Made by a program: the position numbers and the translations under genes
The notes under the pieces: model-generated
Seen by the model: the letters and a program-made list of their open reading frames with translations, nothing else
Database searches by the model: none
Told to the model about the DNA's origin: nothing
DNA from: Microcyclospora pomicola
Lineage: Eukaryota; Ascomycota; Dothideomycetes; Capnodiales
DNA: 64,000 nucleotides
Direction of reading: 5' to 3'
Assembly: GCA_002786065.1 (NCBI GenBank)
Contig: NHNY01000002.1
Span: 620,001 to 684,000, forward strand
Part shown: one piece after another, positions 41,321 through 52,814 of the stretch
How the letters are laid out: each line of letters begins with the position of its first letter
Numbering within the stretch: position 1 is the first letter of the stretch

Positions 41321-42865
41321 TCAATTGACCACGGCAATACTGTCTCGGGGGGCCGCACTGATTCCAGCTTGCGTGACGTGCTCCGGCATATCCATCGGTA
41401 TGCCAAGCTTTTGCTGCGCAAACACTCTCCTCAACTCCTTACAAGCCCGGAGGTAATGTTCCCTCACTCCAGGCGTGGGCTTCAAGGGGTTGGGCGCCTT
41501 GTCCCAGCCGTGGGGCACCCCTTCTATCATCTTGTACACCACATTCTTCCCGATGTCGGGTGCGAGTAGGCGATCTTTGAACGCAATGCCCTCGTCCAGT
41601 AGCATATCCCATTCACAGGTATGAAGAATGATCTCTTGTGGGAGCGCCTCGCGAAGCAGAGTAGTCGGTGCAACTCCAGGACTGAGGTATGGACTGTCCA
41701 GTGAGATGGATGCAGGTGGATGGAGGTAGGATTCATCGAAGAGATTTGTGAATATCTGTGGCAACTCCTGGTCCTTGCGAAGAGTAGTTGCACGGCGCTG
41801 CTCTCGCGTACGCGTGTAGTCCAGGGATGGGTACCACGGGACAATGCAGCAAATCTTGACGTTCGGTACTGTGATACTGGTCTCTGTCACTTGTGCACCA
41901 TTTTTGCTAGGTTGGGCCCGAACATCCGGAAGAGGGTCACTTGGATTTATTTGTTCAACCGTATTGCCGTTGGCAGTCGTCGTGGGCGGAACGTGACTCG
42001 TCGAGCTGGATGGTGTGCCATATGCTGGTGTGGAGAATTTCAGATGAGGTTCTTGCGAGGTCAGATCTTGTTTGGAAGACTGCTCGCGAATGCTGGCACC
42101 ATCCCGTGGAAAGCCCTGCCACTCGTCATAAAGGCGAAGTGGGACAGTAAATGTCATGTTGGCGCCAGAGGAGAATCCAGAGAGCGCAATCTTTTCCTTG
42201 TCAACTCCAAGTTCGTCAGCGTGTTCGTGCACCCAAGTCACCGCATCCGCACCATCCTCAACCGCAACTGGAAACGGATTTTCCGGAGCCAGCCGGTAAT
42301 CGACACTGATCACAACCGCCTGGCATTCATTCACCACGGTGCTGCACCATCGAGCATCGTCTTTGGCGGTTCCGAGCGTAAACCCTCCTCCGTGGAAGTT
42401 AACCACAACCGGGTATCCTCCCCATCTCCTTCCCGTCGAGCTGCGCCGTCGTAAATGCCGCGAAACAGTACTCAATGCCAGACTGACTCGCCTATCTACT
42501 CCGGGCCGCGGAGTGTCCACCTCATTGTCCGTGACTGCTTCTTCATCTTCCACGGGGTGGTTCTGCCATAGTCTCCTCTGTGTGTTGTAATCCTTGGGAA
42601 CATAAAAGTGCAGTGTGATGCTTCCTGGTTTACCAGAGATCTGACTCGGTATCTGGCGGTAAAAGTCTGGCCTGGGAGGTCGCGGCGGTGCCATACGATG
42701 AAGCAGCATTCCAATTCCCATGAGCACGCGCCAGAAGGTCGCTTGCACGTGCAACATCCATCGCGGCCGTTCGTCATGCACTTGGTAGACTGTCATTCGG
42801 CGACCCCTCTGACCAATCGTTTGGTGCTCGCCGCTCTCCAGCGTGTCTACTTGGTGGTACGGCAT
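41321..42865 (-). CDS. Alpha/beta-hydrolase esterase/lipase, HSL family
   Basis: Intronless; 514 residues from the ATG at 42865 (MPYHQVDTLES). The hormone-sensitive-lipase signatures are clear: the oxyanion motif HGGGF (in YPVVVNFHGGGFTLGTAKDD), VVISVDYRLAPENPFPVAVED, and the nucleophile motif GFSSGAN in place of the more usual GDSAGGN. The likely Asp and His of the triad are in ILHTCEWDMLLDEGIAFKDRL and EGVPHGWDK. A hydrophobic segment near residues 40-57 (MLHVQATFWRVLMGIGMLL) may associate with membrane. A Ser/Thr/Pro-rich insert of about 80 residues follows the nucleophile region. It should hydrolyse an ester, but the substrate is unknown. The next gene downstream is SEC4, on the same strand, with no functional link evident. 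Confidence 0.9.
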   Translation of the reverse strand: MPYHQVDTLESGEHQTIGQRGRRMTVYQVHDERPRWMLHVQATFWRVLMGIGMLLHRMAPPRPPRPDFYRQIPSQISGKPGSITLHFYVPKDYNTQRRLWQNHPVEDEEAVTDNEVDTPRPGVDRRVSLALSTVSRHLRRRSSTGRRWGGYPVVVNFHGGGFTLGTAKDDARWCSTVVNECQAVVISVDYRLAPENPFPVAVEDGADAVTWVHEHADELGVDKEKIALSGFSSGANMTFTVPLRLYDEWQGFPRDGASIREQSSKQDLTSQEPHLKFSTPAYGTPSSSTSHVPPTTTANGNTVEQINPSDPLPDVRAQPSKNGAQVTETSITVPNVKICCIVPWYPSLDYTRTREQRRATTLRKDQELPQIFTNLFDESYLHPPASISLDSPYLSPGVAPTTLLREALPQEIILHTCEWDMLLDEGIAFKDRLLAPDIGKNVVYKMIEGVPHGWDKAPNPLKPTPGVREHYLRACKELRRVFAQQKLGIPMDMPEHVTQAGISAAPRDSIAVVN

Positions 42866-43452
42866 GGCGAACAATGACCTGATGGGCCAAGAACTCGAGG
42901 CTCGAAATCAGGTCGCGCTTGGAAGCGTAGGTACTTTGGATTGTAGTTCGCAGACGGTCAGAAATCACCAGTCCTGACACCAAAAACTGACGGTTCGCAT
43001 GAGGACGATGGGAGCTGATGCTGGGTACAGCACAAGAGAACTACACAGCAATCGGTAAGATCGGGAGATGAAGCCGTGCTCAGCAGATTATGGATCATGT
43101 AACCAACAGGAAACCCTGACGTAGGAATTGGACGCGGTACGCGCCGCAAGCATGTGATAACAAAGTCAATGCCTCCAAGTTTCTTGATTCCATCATCTCA
43201 AGTGTTTTTGCCTAAGGTAGACCTTGCGAGCACTCGTATGTCATGTCGCAGGAACTACTAGCTGCGACAGGAGCTGTTCAACGTTATAGCAATCAGGTCC
43301 GTAAAGCATGAAATCGAAGGGCTCTACCTCGATCAACGAGACAAACGGCATTTTCGTGCCTACCTTGGGCCTTCTGCTCGTAGAAATACTAGAGATGGTA
43401 TTGATATTGTTCACAGATGCTGTACGGATAGCGTGATAGTCCTACAATATCC
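42866..43452. promoter_or_regulatory. Intergenic region upstream of the esterase gene
   Basis: 587 nt between two minus-strand genes: it contains the esterase promoter and the 3' end of the bL9m gene. No further gene was recognised. Confidence 0.45.
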
Positions 43453-44430
43453 TCATAATTCCTGGGCATGCACTCTTATGATTCTCCTCGAAGCCGTAGC
43501 CTCTGCTCCCCGGATGTTCACCTCGACCGTAAAATCTCCAACGTGCTTTACTCTGCTTGCTTCAGCACCCTCCAGTTCTGGCAAGTCCACGAAACTGAGG
43601 TCTTCCTCCAGCAATACCACTCTAGCCGACTCATCGTTGTTCGCTAGCGCGGCTCGCATGGCCACCAGCACGTCTTGTGTGGAGACGCTTCCATAGATTG
43701 ACTGTGGTGCGGTAGGTTTGGTCGATTCGGGTGCACGTTCTCTTGCGGCCATGAGATCTGCTCCCGCGCCATACAACGCTCGTGTCTTCCTCGCAGGTTT
43801 TGTGGGCTCCTCAGCTGCAGGGCTTTGCTGGACTTCTTTCACTTCTTCGATGATTGGTTGACGGTAGAAATCTAGCCTTGAAGGCACAAAGATCTCAATC
43901 AATTCCATGCTTCGTTCGGGGGATATCCTGGTGACTTCTGGAGCTTTCTTGCGGAACATGGACGCATCAATGAGTTCGTCTGTATCTTCAATCTGTGGCC
44001 CATCGTCGTCAATAGCAGACTCGGTCGCTTGTCGTGTGCCAAAGGTGAAGTCTCTGACGATCTCGGAACGAGGAATGTTCAATGCTTTGAGCTGGGCGGT
44101 CGTCACGTAAATGGCCAGCGAAAGTGGGAAGAAGGAGTTTCGCATTCGACCTGCTGCAACAGGCACAATGGAGCCTGTAAATGAATATAAGCATCGCATG
44201 CAATGATTTTACGAGGAATTGCGTTGTATACCTGCTCGTCCGAATCCCTTCACATCTTTAAGCAATCTTGCTGCAACCTCGCCGGTACCTTTGGCTTGCT
44301 TTTGCTTTCCCCGAACCTGCTGTTGATGGAGCGCGCTGGGCACGATGGCACGGGAATCGCTACCGAGTAGGACCCCCAAATGATCTCTTACGCATCTGGC
44401 GCATCGCGGTATGCGAGAATAGACATTCAT
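43453..44430 (-). CDS. MRPL50: Mitochondrial large-subunit ribosomal protein bL9m
   Basis: Two exons, 44430-44232 and 44174-43453, joined across a 57-nt intron; 306 residues. The N-terminus is Arg-rich and lacks acidic residues for the first stretch (MNVYSRIPRCARCVRDHLGV), as expected of a mitochondrial import signal. The bL9 domain follows: VRGKQKQAKGTGEVAARLLK, then DVKGFGRAG-SIVPVAAGRMRNSFFPLSLAIYVT, which corresponds to the ribosomal L9 signature of a KGxxG-type loop and the phrase ending in AxYxT. Fungal bL9m has a long C-terminal extension, as here. It is part of the mitochondrial 54S subunit. It is divergent from the cyclin gene with 333 nt between starts. Confidence 0.9.
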
Positions 44431-44763
44431 GGTGTGATGAGGTTCAATGATCGAAAGACCGCAGTGAAGCTATACGAATGCCGCAAGCAACACCTCCGCT
44501 GTTACGCCGCAAAGGTGCGTGATGAGAGCCACAATACTTCAGCTGGTCACTAAATATCACGACCTTCTCACCAAATGCAACACCACGTCTGAATCCACCA
44601 CAAAATCGATCTCTACTGGCCTCGCATGCTTGGAACTCCGGCTCGACCCCTCTCCCTGCTCAGGCCATAGATTCTGAGGTCTCTTTAGGCGCACACAACT
44701 CTGTCTCCAACTTATTGGCCGAAGGACCACTTTCTCGCCGAAGGAACCATTCACTGCGCGGCC
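44431..44763. promoter_or_regulatory. Compact bidirectional promoter (bL9m / cyclin)
   Basis: 333 nt separate two divergent ATGs, so one short region serves both genes. No TATA box or known site was recognised. Confidence 0.5.
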
Positions 44764-46134
44764 ATGCCGCCTCCCTCTAATGCCAATCATACCACTGCGA
44801 TAAACTCGGCCGTACGACAACGCCCAAAGTCGCCAAATCGCATTCTTGCGGAAGCAGAAGCGCAATGGCTGTTCACCGAAGCTGAACTGGCGAACACACC
44901 CTCTATCCAGGATGGGATGCCTGCGGCCGAAGAGCGCGATACACGCTCCAAGGGCATCAACTTTATCATCCAGGTCGGCGTCATGCTCAAGCTGCCTCAG
45001 CTCACCATTTCCACGGCCGCCGTCTTCTTCCAACGCTTTCTCATGAGAGCTAGCATGCGGAAGGCGCGCAATGGGATCCCGAAGCTACACCACTACCAGA
45101 TCGCTGCCACATGTCTCTTCCTTGCAACAAAGGTCGAAGAGAGCTGTCGTAAAATGAAAGAGATGATTCTGGCATTCTGCCGAGTGGCGCAAAAGAACCC
45201 GAATCTAGTCGTCGATGAACAGAGCAAGGACTGGTGGCGGTGGCGCGATTGCATCCTCCACAACGAGGATGTGCTACTGGAGACATTGTGCTTCGATCTC
45301 ACGGTCGAATCACCTCATCGCCATTTATTCGAGCTTTTGAAGGCATACGGAGTGGAGCACAACAAGAGGCTACGGAATTCAGGCTGGGCGTTTGTGACGG
45401 ATGCAAACAATACACATTTGTGTTTGATGTACTCGAGTCGGACTCTTGCACTTGCCGCTTTTTACGCAGCCTGCAGATTTTGCGAGGTTGCGCTACCGGA
45501 TGACTCGAAGGGAAGACCATGGTGGGAATCACAGGGTGTGAAATTGAAGGACATGAAAGCAGCCGTGGAGCACATGTGCTCGATTTATGAGAGTACGACC
45601 AACGAAGTTAACGGCACAAATTTGGGCTCTGCTGCTGGTGATGGAGGAGGCAGCATGTATGCAAGCCTAAACACGCCCCTGGATTCAACAAGCGATGGCT
45701 GGGACGTCACTCGCGAACGAAGAGAGGCTGGCTCTCCGTCCCTGCAGCCTCCGGCGGGTGAGCGAAGACTTTCCAATGGGAGCTCAGTGGGCGTCAAGCG
45801 GGATCGAGATGAGGATCAACCCGACGGCCCTACCTCGCAGACCGACAAAAACATTCGCGCCGAAAGCGAAGCAAAACGTGCGCGTATGATGAAGAACGGA
45901 CACGAACATGTCATGGCAGAGGCTGCCAACGGCGTTCCGTCGCCCATTGTGTCCACGCCGATCGCGGCATTGCCCAAAGAAACGGACGCCGCGGCGCACG
46001 ATATGAAGCACAGAGAGGAACAGATGCGCGTGGCGAATGGCAATGGTCAGGCTGAAGCGGACATAAAAGCCGGCATTATTCAGGAGGCAAAGCAGGGAGA
46101 TCAAGGAAGTGAAGAAGGCGAGGTGGAGGAATAG
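44764..46134 (+). CDS. Transcriptional cyclin (cyclin T/K type; Bur2/Pch1/Ctk2-like)
   Basis: Intronless, 456 residues. The first cyclin box covers about residues 60-150 (RSKGINFIIQVGVMLKLPQL, AAVFFQRFLMRASM, YQIAATCLFLATKVEES), the signature of transcription-type cyclins. The second box spans roughly 185-280 (ETLCFDLTVESPHRHLFELL, LALAAFYAACRF). The tail after residue 290 is low complexity and acidic. These cyclins pair with Cdk9- or Ctk1-like kinases that phosphorylate the RNA polymerase II C-terminal domain in the nucleus. I cannot tell by eye whether the partner is the Bur1/Cdk9 or Ctk1/Cdk12 orthologue. Confidence 0.88.
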   Translation: MPPPSNANHTTAINSAVRQRPKSPNRILAEAEAQWLFTEAELANTPSIQDGMPAAEERDTRSKGINFIIQVGVMLKLPQLTISTAAVFFQRFLMRASMRKARNGIPKLHHYQIAATCLFLATKVEESCRKMKEMILAFCRVAQKNPNLVVDEQSKDWWRWRDCILHNEDVLLETLCFDLTVESPHRHLFELLKAYGVEHNKRLRNSGWAFVTDANNTHLCLMYSSRTLALAAFYAACRFCEVALPDDSKGRPWWESQGVKLKDMKAAVEHMCSIYESTTNEVNGTNLGSAAGDGGGSMYASLNTPLDSTSDGWDVTRERREAGSPSLQPPAGERRLSNGSSVGVKRDRDEDQPDGPTSQTDKNIRAESEAKRARMMKNGHEHVMAEAANGVPSPIVSTPIAALPKETDAAAHDMKHREEQMRVANGNGQAEADIKAGIIQEAKQGDQGSEEGEVEE

Positions 46135-46437
46135 TACCACCACCATCCAACTTCGTGCGATATCAATTAGCATTGGCGTTCTGGGTGTTTGCGATGTGAG
46201 TAGAGGTCCGAAAGCAAAGGAGGCAGTGCCACTTTTGGCTGGCGTTTGGCCGATCATGGTATGTTGGGCTGAGTGCTTAGCTAAAGCACATGTTTCCAGC
46301 TCAACGAATGAGAAGTCAGTGGGCAACGATGGAGTTATACAGGGATCACCGGTGTTCGAGATTAGCGAGGCGTTCGTCGTGGCATCGCGCACATTTTGAT
46401 ATGTGCATTTTATTCTTGCAGACAACAAATGTTGGTC
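46135..46437. other. Convergent intergenic region, no gene seen
   Basis: 303 nt between the cyclin and HGH1 stop codons; no feature recognised. Confidence 0.5.
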
Positions 46438-47807
46438 TTACAATATCTCCACTACCTCATCATCCTCATCTTCCACTATTTCCTGTGGCTGAGGCACTTC
46501 TCCCGCAACAGGAGCCGGTTCCTCCCCCTCCTCGTCCCTCATCAGCACCTGCACCAGTCTATCACAGCCCTCCCTTACCCCTTCATCCTCACTGTGCAAA
46601 TGCAACTCCCGCACGATGGGATAGACTTTCACATCACGTAACCTCTGCCGACCCTCTCTGGTCGTCGTCAACAGTAGTAGCGTTTCGAGATGGGTGATCA
46701 GGATATCATTCTGCTTCTCGCGCTCCTTGTCCGGTGGCAGCAGCTGACATTCGTCCAGCATGCCTTCGGTGTCGTCATCCGAGTACTCCTCGCTGCCCAT
46801 GAGGGGTAGGAGGATGTAGGGAAGCAGTCCAACACCAGTCCCCGCCGGCGCTGTCGACGCCACATCGTCCGTCGTGGCGGGCTGAGTCACTTCCTCGCCC
46901 TCATTCGCAAGCAGCAGCGGGTGCGAGGGGGTGTCGAAACAGACGTTTTTGATCGTATTCGCCACGCCCCGTCGTCGGATCGCGGACGCATGCTCGGTGA
47001 AGACAATCAGCTTGGTGATCGGCACAACATCGCCATCTGCTTTGCGCGGCATCAGAAAATGCTGTCGGCCATTCTTCTCCTTGGCTAGATCGGCAAAGAG
47101 GTACGAGAGGTAGTCATACGTGGCGGTGGTGTTGTACGTGCCGCCAGAACCTTTGACAAAGCAGTCCAGCAGCTGGTCAATGGCGATCGGCGAGGTGGAT
47201 AGTGGCTTTGAGGGAGTCCGGGAGAGGGCCAGGAGAGACTCTGGCAGGGTTGGAGACTTGGCAAGGTTGGCGAGAAGCATAGTACAAAGCTCGGTCGTGG
47301 CTTCTTTGGCATCCTGAATGGAGATTAGACAAGAGAGTCAGATACGCTGTAGCGATGGAGGTCGTAGCGTCAGATCGCCTAAGGCCTTGGAACAGACAAG
47401 CATACCGTAATTTTCTTTAGCAGACTTTCCATGAAAGCCTCGTCAGTCGCAAATCGATCGCGGACGCTCTCATCCTCGCCAGAAAGATTGATCATGATGG
47501 TAAGCGCATTCTTGGCGATCGGCTCGTAGTCCTTGAGCAGAAGCTTGAGGTCCTTTATTGGCTCGGCGTCGTTATATTGAAAAAGTGAAGGTTGGGCGGT
47601 CGAGTACGGCACCAAGCTCTCCGTTGCTACATCTTCCTATCAGAATGCTGGAGGTCGCTACATGAGTATAGGAGGCCACCGTACCGATCTGGCGAATTTG
47701 AGTATTGCCATGGTGGAGAAACTCGACCAACTACTTGCATAGCATCAGCGCATTCTTCCCTTTGAGCAATGGTGAGGACGATTTACTTCTTCCAGTTCGG
47801 TCGGCAT
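46438..47807 (-). CDS. HGH1: HGH1 family protein (eEF2-folding factor)
   Basis: Four exons on minus: 47807-47787 (21 nt), 47730-47685, 47626-47406 and 47313-46438; introns of 56, 58 and 92 nt; 387 residues. The rebuilt start reads MPTELEE-LVEFLHHGNTQI and RQIATESLVPYSTAQ, the standard Hgh1 opening. DUF383 follows (LKLLLKDYEPIAKNALTIMINLS, FMESLLKKIT), and DUF384 lies near the end (HLETLLLLTTTREGRQRLRD, VYPIVRELH, CDRLVQVLMRDE). The protein is an armadillo-like repeat solenoid. In yeast Hgh1 is a chaperone adaptor that helps eEF2 fold. The acidic tail (VEDEDDEVVEIL) ends the protein. All joins are in phase. Confidence 0.94.
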
Positions 47808-48415
47808 ATTGAATTAGCTATCTTGTGACCCTTGTTGCAATCTGACAGCCGCGTATATAGAAAATATTAATCAGTGTTTCAATTATGTCTGGGCAAGAAA
47901 TTCGAAAATGTTCCGAGTCACATCAGTTGACGTCGTTTGCTAACGCTAAAAAGCTCTACGCTGAAGCATGGCCAGTTGCTAAAGAGCATACTTGAGTTCA
48001 TGAGATCAACGGCCTCTGTCAAGCCTCATGAATCAGATTTTCGAGATGTCTTGATCGAATGGATTGACTAAGGTATGGGGTCAAGTAGAGAGGACTGAAC
48101 TGAAAATAACGCATGTGATACATTCAGTAGTATGAGGTTGTGATACAGATCTAGACAGATCTTATCAGATGTAAGCTCATGAGACGGCTAACCTCCGGAC
48201 TCCGCAGATCCTCATACGTCTATAGGTAACTTACCGTCACACAAGTATCTTCTTGTGCAACCATCCAGGCGCATTGATCTATCGCAATTCGAGTCTCTGC
48301 TGAAACGACCGCGTTTCAGTACTGATTGTCTCTTCTGTGGACGTGGCAAGCTGACCACGGCTGACCGTGAGGAGATGATGCCCGTACCAAACAGGATCAC
48401 GCGGTCATCACAAAT
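47808..48415. promoter_or_regulatory. Divergent intergenic region (HGH1 / golgin)
   Basis: 608 nt between divergent starts. The HGH1-proximal 300 nt are AT-rich. No gene or defined site was recognised. Confidence 0.45.
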
Positions 48416-51400
48416 ATGTTTCAGGCGAGTCACTGCTCTCAATGCATTGTACCTGAACACACCATACTGACTTTCGGTCCGTATAGCGTTTCAAGGGTCT
48501 CAGTCTAGACAGCTTGCTAGACCCAACACTGTCCGAGCAGCAAAATAAGAAGGAACAGCAAACAAGCAAGAGTTCCGTCGGCAGAGGTTCTCCCGGTACC
48601 AGCAATGGCCAGAGACGGGGCGGTGGACGCACATCTTCGCCTCTCAAACGAGGAGAAACACAAACTCGTGTGACGGGGACGGAGGACACAGTGCTGAGCA
48701 AGGCGCCAGACCCTGAGGAGTTCGTAATAGGAGATGATGCATCAGACCTCGGCCGAACCGCCACTCCGAAGCCACGGGCAGAGCCAGACGGTACTGGAGC
48801 GCAAGCCGAGTCTCGAGAGGCTACCACGGGTCAGGACAAGGGAAAGGACAAGGCAGATGGCACAGAGGAATTGCCCGAGGATGTGCGCAAGAAGTTGGTG
48901 CGGCTGGAGCAGCTGACCGCGAAATATCAAGGTACGCTCAGAAACAGACCATTGCATCGTGATTGGCACGTTCTCTTTTACTCACAGAACTCTATCTGTT
49001 TAGATCTCCTCCGTAACTATCGTAACGCACATAAACGCGTGCAAGCGATCGAGCCATTCGAGGCGACGTTGCGCGAACACACAACGCTGAACTCCATCCT
49101 CGACCCCGGAGCACTTAGTGAGTTTCTTAGTGTGCGAGATAAGGACAGAGAAATGATCATGGGCGAGTTCAGGAGAGTGACGGATGAGAACAACACGATG
49201 ATCAAGGAGCGCGATGAGTTGAAGAACAAGCTCGAACAGGCAGAGAAGAAAGCAAAAGAGGCGTTCGATGAGGCTGCCGGTCTGCGCCAGGAGCGTGAGG
49301 ACAAAGCTGCCGAGAGTGCCAAAGACGCTGCGTCGAATGGTGGATCTGCCACGTCAAGCAATGGCAAGCAGAATGGTGCCAATGAGGATCCGAATGCCAG
49401 CGTGTCTGAGAAGAGAGAAGAGGATTTCTTTTCATACGAAACGGAGACACAAAACAATCTCGAAGGACAGATTGCGCAGTATGAGTCGGAGATCAAAGGC
49501 CACAAGGAATACATCACCGAACTTTTGACCGACAATGCTAGCTTGAATCATCAACTTGAGCTTTCCCAACTCAACCTCAGTGCCATGGAAAACAAGATCA
49601 CCATCAAAGACCGCGAGATCACATCTGTTCGAGCCGACCTCTCTACAGCGCTATCAGAACGCTCAAATGCCGACGCAGCGGTCAGCCTAGATCGCTCCTC
49701 TGAGACAGATTACCAGAAGAAATTTGAGCAGGAGAAACGAGAGCTCGAGCAGAAGACTGCTGATGCAGAGAAGGCTGCTGCAACCGCGGAGGCAAGCCTT
49801 AAGAACTTCAAGGCGGGGCACGATAGGTCTGTACAGAATGAAGATAAAGGTCTGCAGAATTTGCGTGGTCTGATTGGAACGTTGCGCGATCAAATCACGA
49901 ATCTCGAAAACTCCAAGGCTGAGAAAGAGGCTGAAAGCAAGGATCTACAATTTGCGATCAAGCGGTTAGAGGCCGAAAGCAATAATTCTGGCAACATCAT
50001 CCTCTCGCTTAGAGGACACGAAGCAACAGCAGATGCATTGAGAAAGAAGCTCGCTGAAGTGGAGCATGAACGTGAGGCAGCGCAACGATATGCCGAGAGT
50101 AAAAAGGGTCATGAGGGCGCTGTAGCGAGTCTACGAAGCCAGCTGAAACGTGCCGAGAAGGACCGAGATACTGCGTATCAGCTCATCATCGAATGCGGCC
50201 GATGTGAAAAGCCCACTCCCAACGGTGACAAGAACTCTGAAAGTCAGTCTGAAGTGAGTAGTGTCACGGAAACTAGATCTAGAGGCGACTCCGAAGACAC
50301 CACTCATGGTGCTTCGTCAAGTCAGCCTACTGAAAGCAGTGCTCCGACTACCCCGAGCATTGGGACTGAAGAGCCTGCTGCCGGCGGAACGAAGAAGAAG
50401 GGCAACAAGAAAAAGAAGTCGAAGTCGAAGAAGACCTCGGAAGACAAGCCCAGTGCTCCAGAACCTACTGTCGCGGAGCTAATGGATAATCCATCGCAGG
50501 CTATGGAGATGCTTCAAAATGCCGATGGAGCGAAACAAGCCGCGATGCTGGAAGTGATTATGAGGATGGTCAAGGAGATGAATGAGAATCGTAGACAAGA
50601 TGAGGTGAAGGAGGATTCGCTCGACGACTTCCGCCAGCATCTCGAGGACACCATTGAGAAACGCGATCAGATGATCAAGCAATATACTCATGAGATCGCC
50701 ACTTTGACCGACATGAACCTGCGGCAGGACCAGGACGTCAAGACAAAAGCGGAGGAAATCAAGAACTTGAAAGCCGCCATTGCCGAAAAGGAAGTCGCTA
50801 TTTCAAGTCTGAATGCGAGGCTCAGCGCTGGAGATGGGAATGCTCAGATCAGTTCTACCGAGCATGAAAGGATTAGCCGAAAGGTGGAGGAGCTGGAGGC
50901 GGACATCGCCACGAAGCAATCGACAATTGACGAGCAGGTTGCTGCGATTGATAGACTGGATGCGAAGCTCAAGGATCAGGAGGGACTGACGGAGGAGATT
51001 GATGATCTACGGGAAAGTCTGGTCGAGAGAGCGGGTGACTTGAACAAGATACAAGACCTCAAAGAAGCAAACGCGAAAGCCGTCACAGGCCATGAGAGCG
51101 AACGAAAAGCTTTGAACGAGGAGATTGCGAAACTGAAAGGCGAGAAGGGCAACTTCGAGAAGCAATTGCAAGAGCTGAAGACCCTGAAGGATACTTCCTC
51201 TGCCGATTCGAAACAGCAACAACAGGAGTTCAATAAGCAGCTGGAGGAGTCCAGGAAGAAGAGCGCAGTGCTGGAGGCTCAGGTCAAAGACATGTCCACC
51301 CAGATCAGCACCCTTAGTCCAGAGCTCGAAACAACGAGTAAACTCGCCAAGGAACGCTATCAGAAAGTAGCCGACCTACAAAAGCACTGCAATGACGTGC

Positions 51401-52814
51401 TTTTGCCAAAGATCAAGAAGCTGGAGGAGGAAAACGCAAGCATGAAGACGAGCAAAGCCGATGCTGAGAAAGCGGCTCTGTCTGTCAAGAAACTAGAAAG
51501 TCGGGAGCGAGACCTCAAGTCAGAAATCACCGAGTACAAGTCTCAGGTTACAGAGAAAAACCGTACTCTTGCCGAGCTGAAAGATAGTGCGAAGAAAGCC
51601 CAAGAGCGCAGCACAGCACTTGAAGACTCTTACGAGAATGCCCGTAGAGACCTCGAGAAGAGCCAGAGCACTCGTGACGAAGCTGTAGATACCCGAGACA
51701 AGCTCGTGGCGGAGTTGAAAGGGGTTGAGCAGGAACTTAAGCGATCTAAAACGAGGCTCGAGGAGCTCGGAAAGCAAGTCAAGACGTTCTCGGATCAAGC
51801 GAACAGCTTGCGCGACGAGTTGCAAGTTACCAAAGCCCAGCATGCCAGCTCGCAGAGCAACATGGACAATATGCAGGATCAGACCAGGGAACTGGCAACG
51901 CAAATGAAAGAGGCACGCGAACGAAACACTAGCTTGGAAGAAGAACTTTCCGATGCCCATCGCCTGCTCTCCGAGCGAAGCAGGGAGGCTGAGACGATGC
52001 GACGGTTGCTCGGCGAGGTGGAGGGCAAGGCTGAGAGCAGAGTCAAGGAGATGCGTGAACGACTAGATATGGCCGTGGAGGAACGAGACCGCGCGGAGGA
52101 CGAAGCGTCTACCAATGGCCGGCGCAAAGCTCGCGAGATCGAAGATTTCAAGAATCAGCTCCGCGAAGCACAACGTGAAGCTAGTCGCGCCATCGAAGCT
52201 CGCGAAGATGCCGAGAGACGTGAACGCGAGTTTAAGGTACGGCAAGTGGACTTCGAGCGCAATGTCGCTCAAGCACAAGAAGAGCTTACAGAGGTCCGCT
52301 CTGCCATGGCTCAGCTGCGCAATGCATTGGATGAAAGCGAGCGTCAGGCTCGGGAGCTCGAGAAGGAACGGGTGGACATCCGCAAGACTCTACAAGAACG
52401 TGAGACACGACTCGAAAAGCTCCAGAAGTCTAGTAAAGCTATGACGGAAGAGCTGCGGTCTCTTCAGGCTTCAAACAAGCTTCGGCAAGGCAGTGCGCAA
52501 ACTTCCGATCGGTCCAGCATGGAGACTATGAGTACACGAGTCTCGTCACCAGCGCCCAAGGCATCGTCTGCGGCAAATGGTGCTGCACCGCCCGTGGATA
52601 CAATGTACCTCAAGAACATTCTGCTACAGTTCTTTGAGCAGAAGGAGAAGAAACATCAATTGCAGCTGGTACATGTGCTGGGCCAGTTGCTGCATTTCAA
52701 CAAGTAAGTTTGCGGCGATGTGCACTTGCGTCTGACAACTGGGAGACCTAGTCGCTGATATGTCGTTCTAGGCAAGAAGAGCAGAAATGGCAAAGCGTCA
52801 TAAGCACTCGTTAA
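48416..52814 (+). CDS. GRIP-domain golgin (Imh1-like coiled-coil protein)
   Basis: Four exons: 48416-48424 (9 nt), 48487-48931, 49004-52703 and 52772-52814; 1398 residues. The first junction uses a GC donor (CAG|GCGAGT). It gives MFQ-RFKGLSLDSLLDP, the start typical of this family, where the longer frame has no usable ATG. The second intron (72 nt) is stop-free; removing it joins AKYQ to DLLRNYRNAHKRVQAIEPFE, as expected. Residues after about 150 are almost continuous coiled coil, interrupted near 560-650 by a Ser/Lys-rich linker. The C-terminal GRIP domain reads MYLKNILLQFFEQKEKKHQL and LVHVLGQLLHFNK-QEEQKW, split by the last intron. GRIP domains bind Arl1 on trans-Golgi membranes, where such golgins tether vesicles. 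Confidence 0.93.
48425..48486 (+). other. GC-AG intron after a 9-nt first coding exon
   Basis: The donor is GCGAGT after CAG and the acceptor is CCGTATAG. The 62-nt length fits other introns here and the join keeps frame. It is inferred from protein similarity of the start, not from transcripts. Confidence 0.7.

Noticed and set aside
41720-42454. 244-codon plus-strand ORF inside the esterase gene
   Set aside because: Antisense shadow of a gene with clear HSL-family motifs on the other strand.
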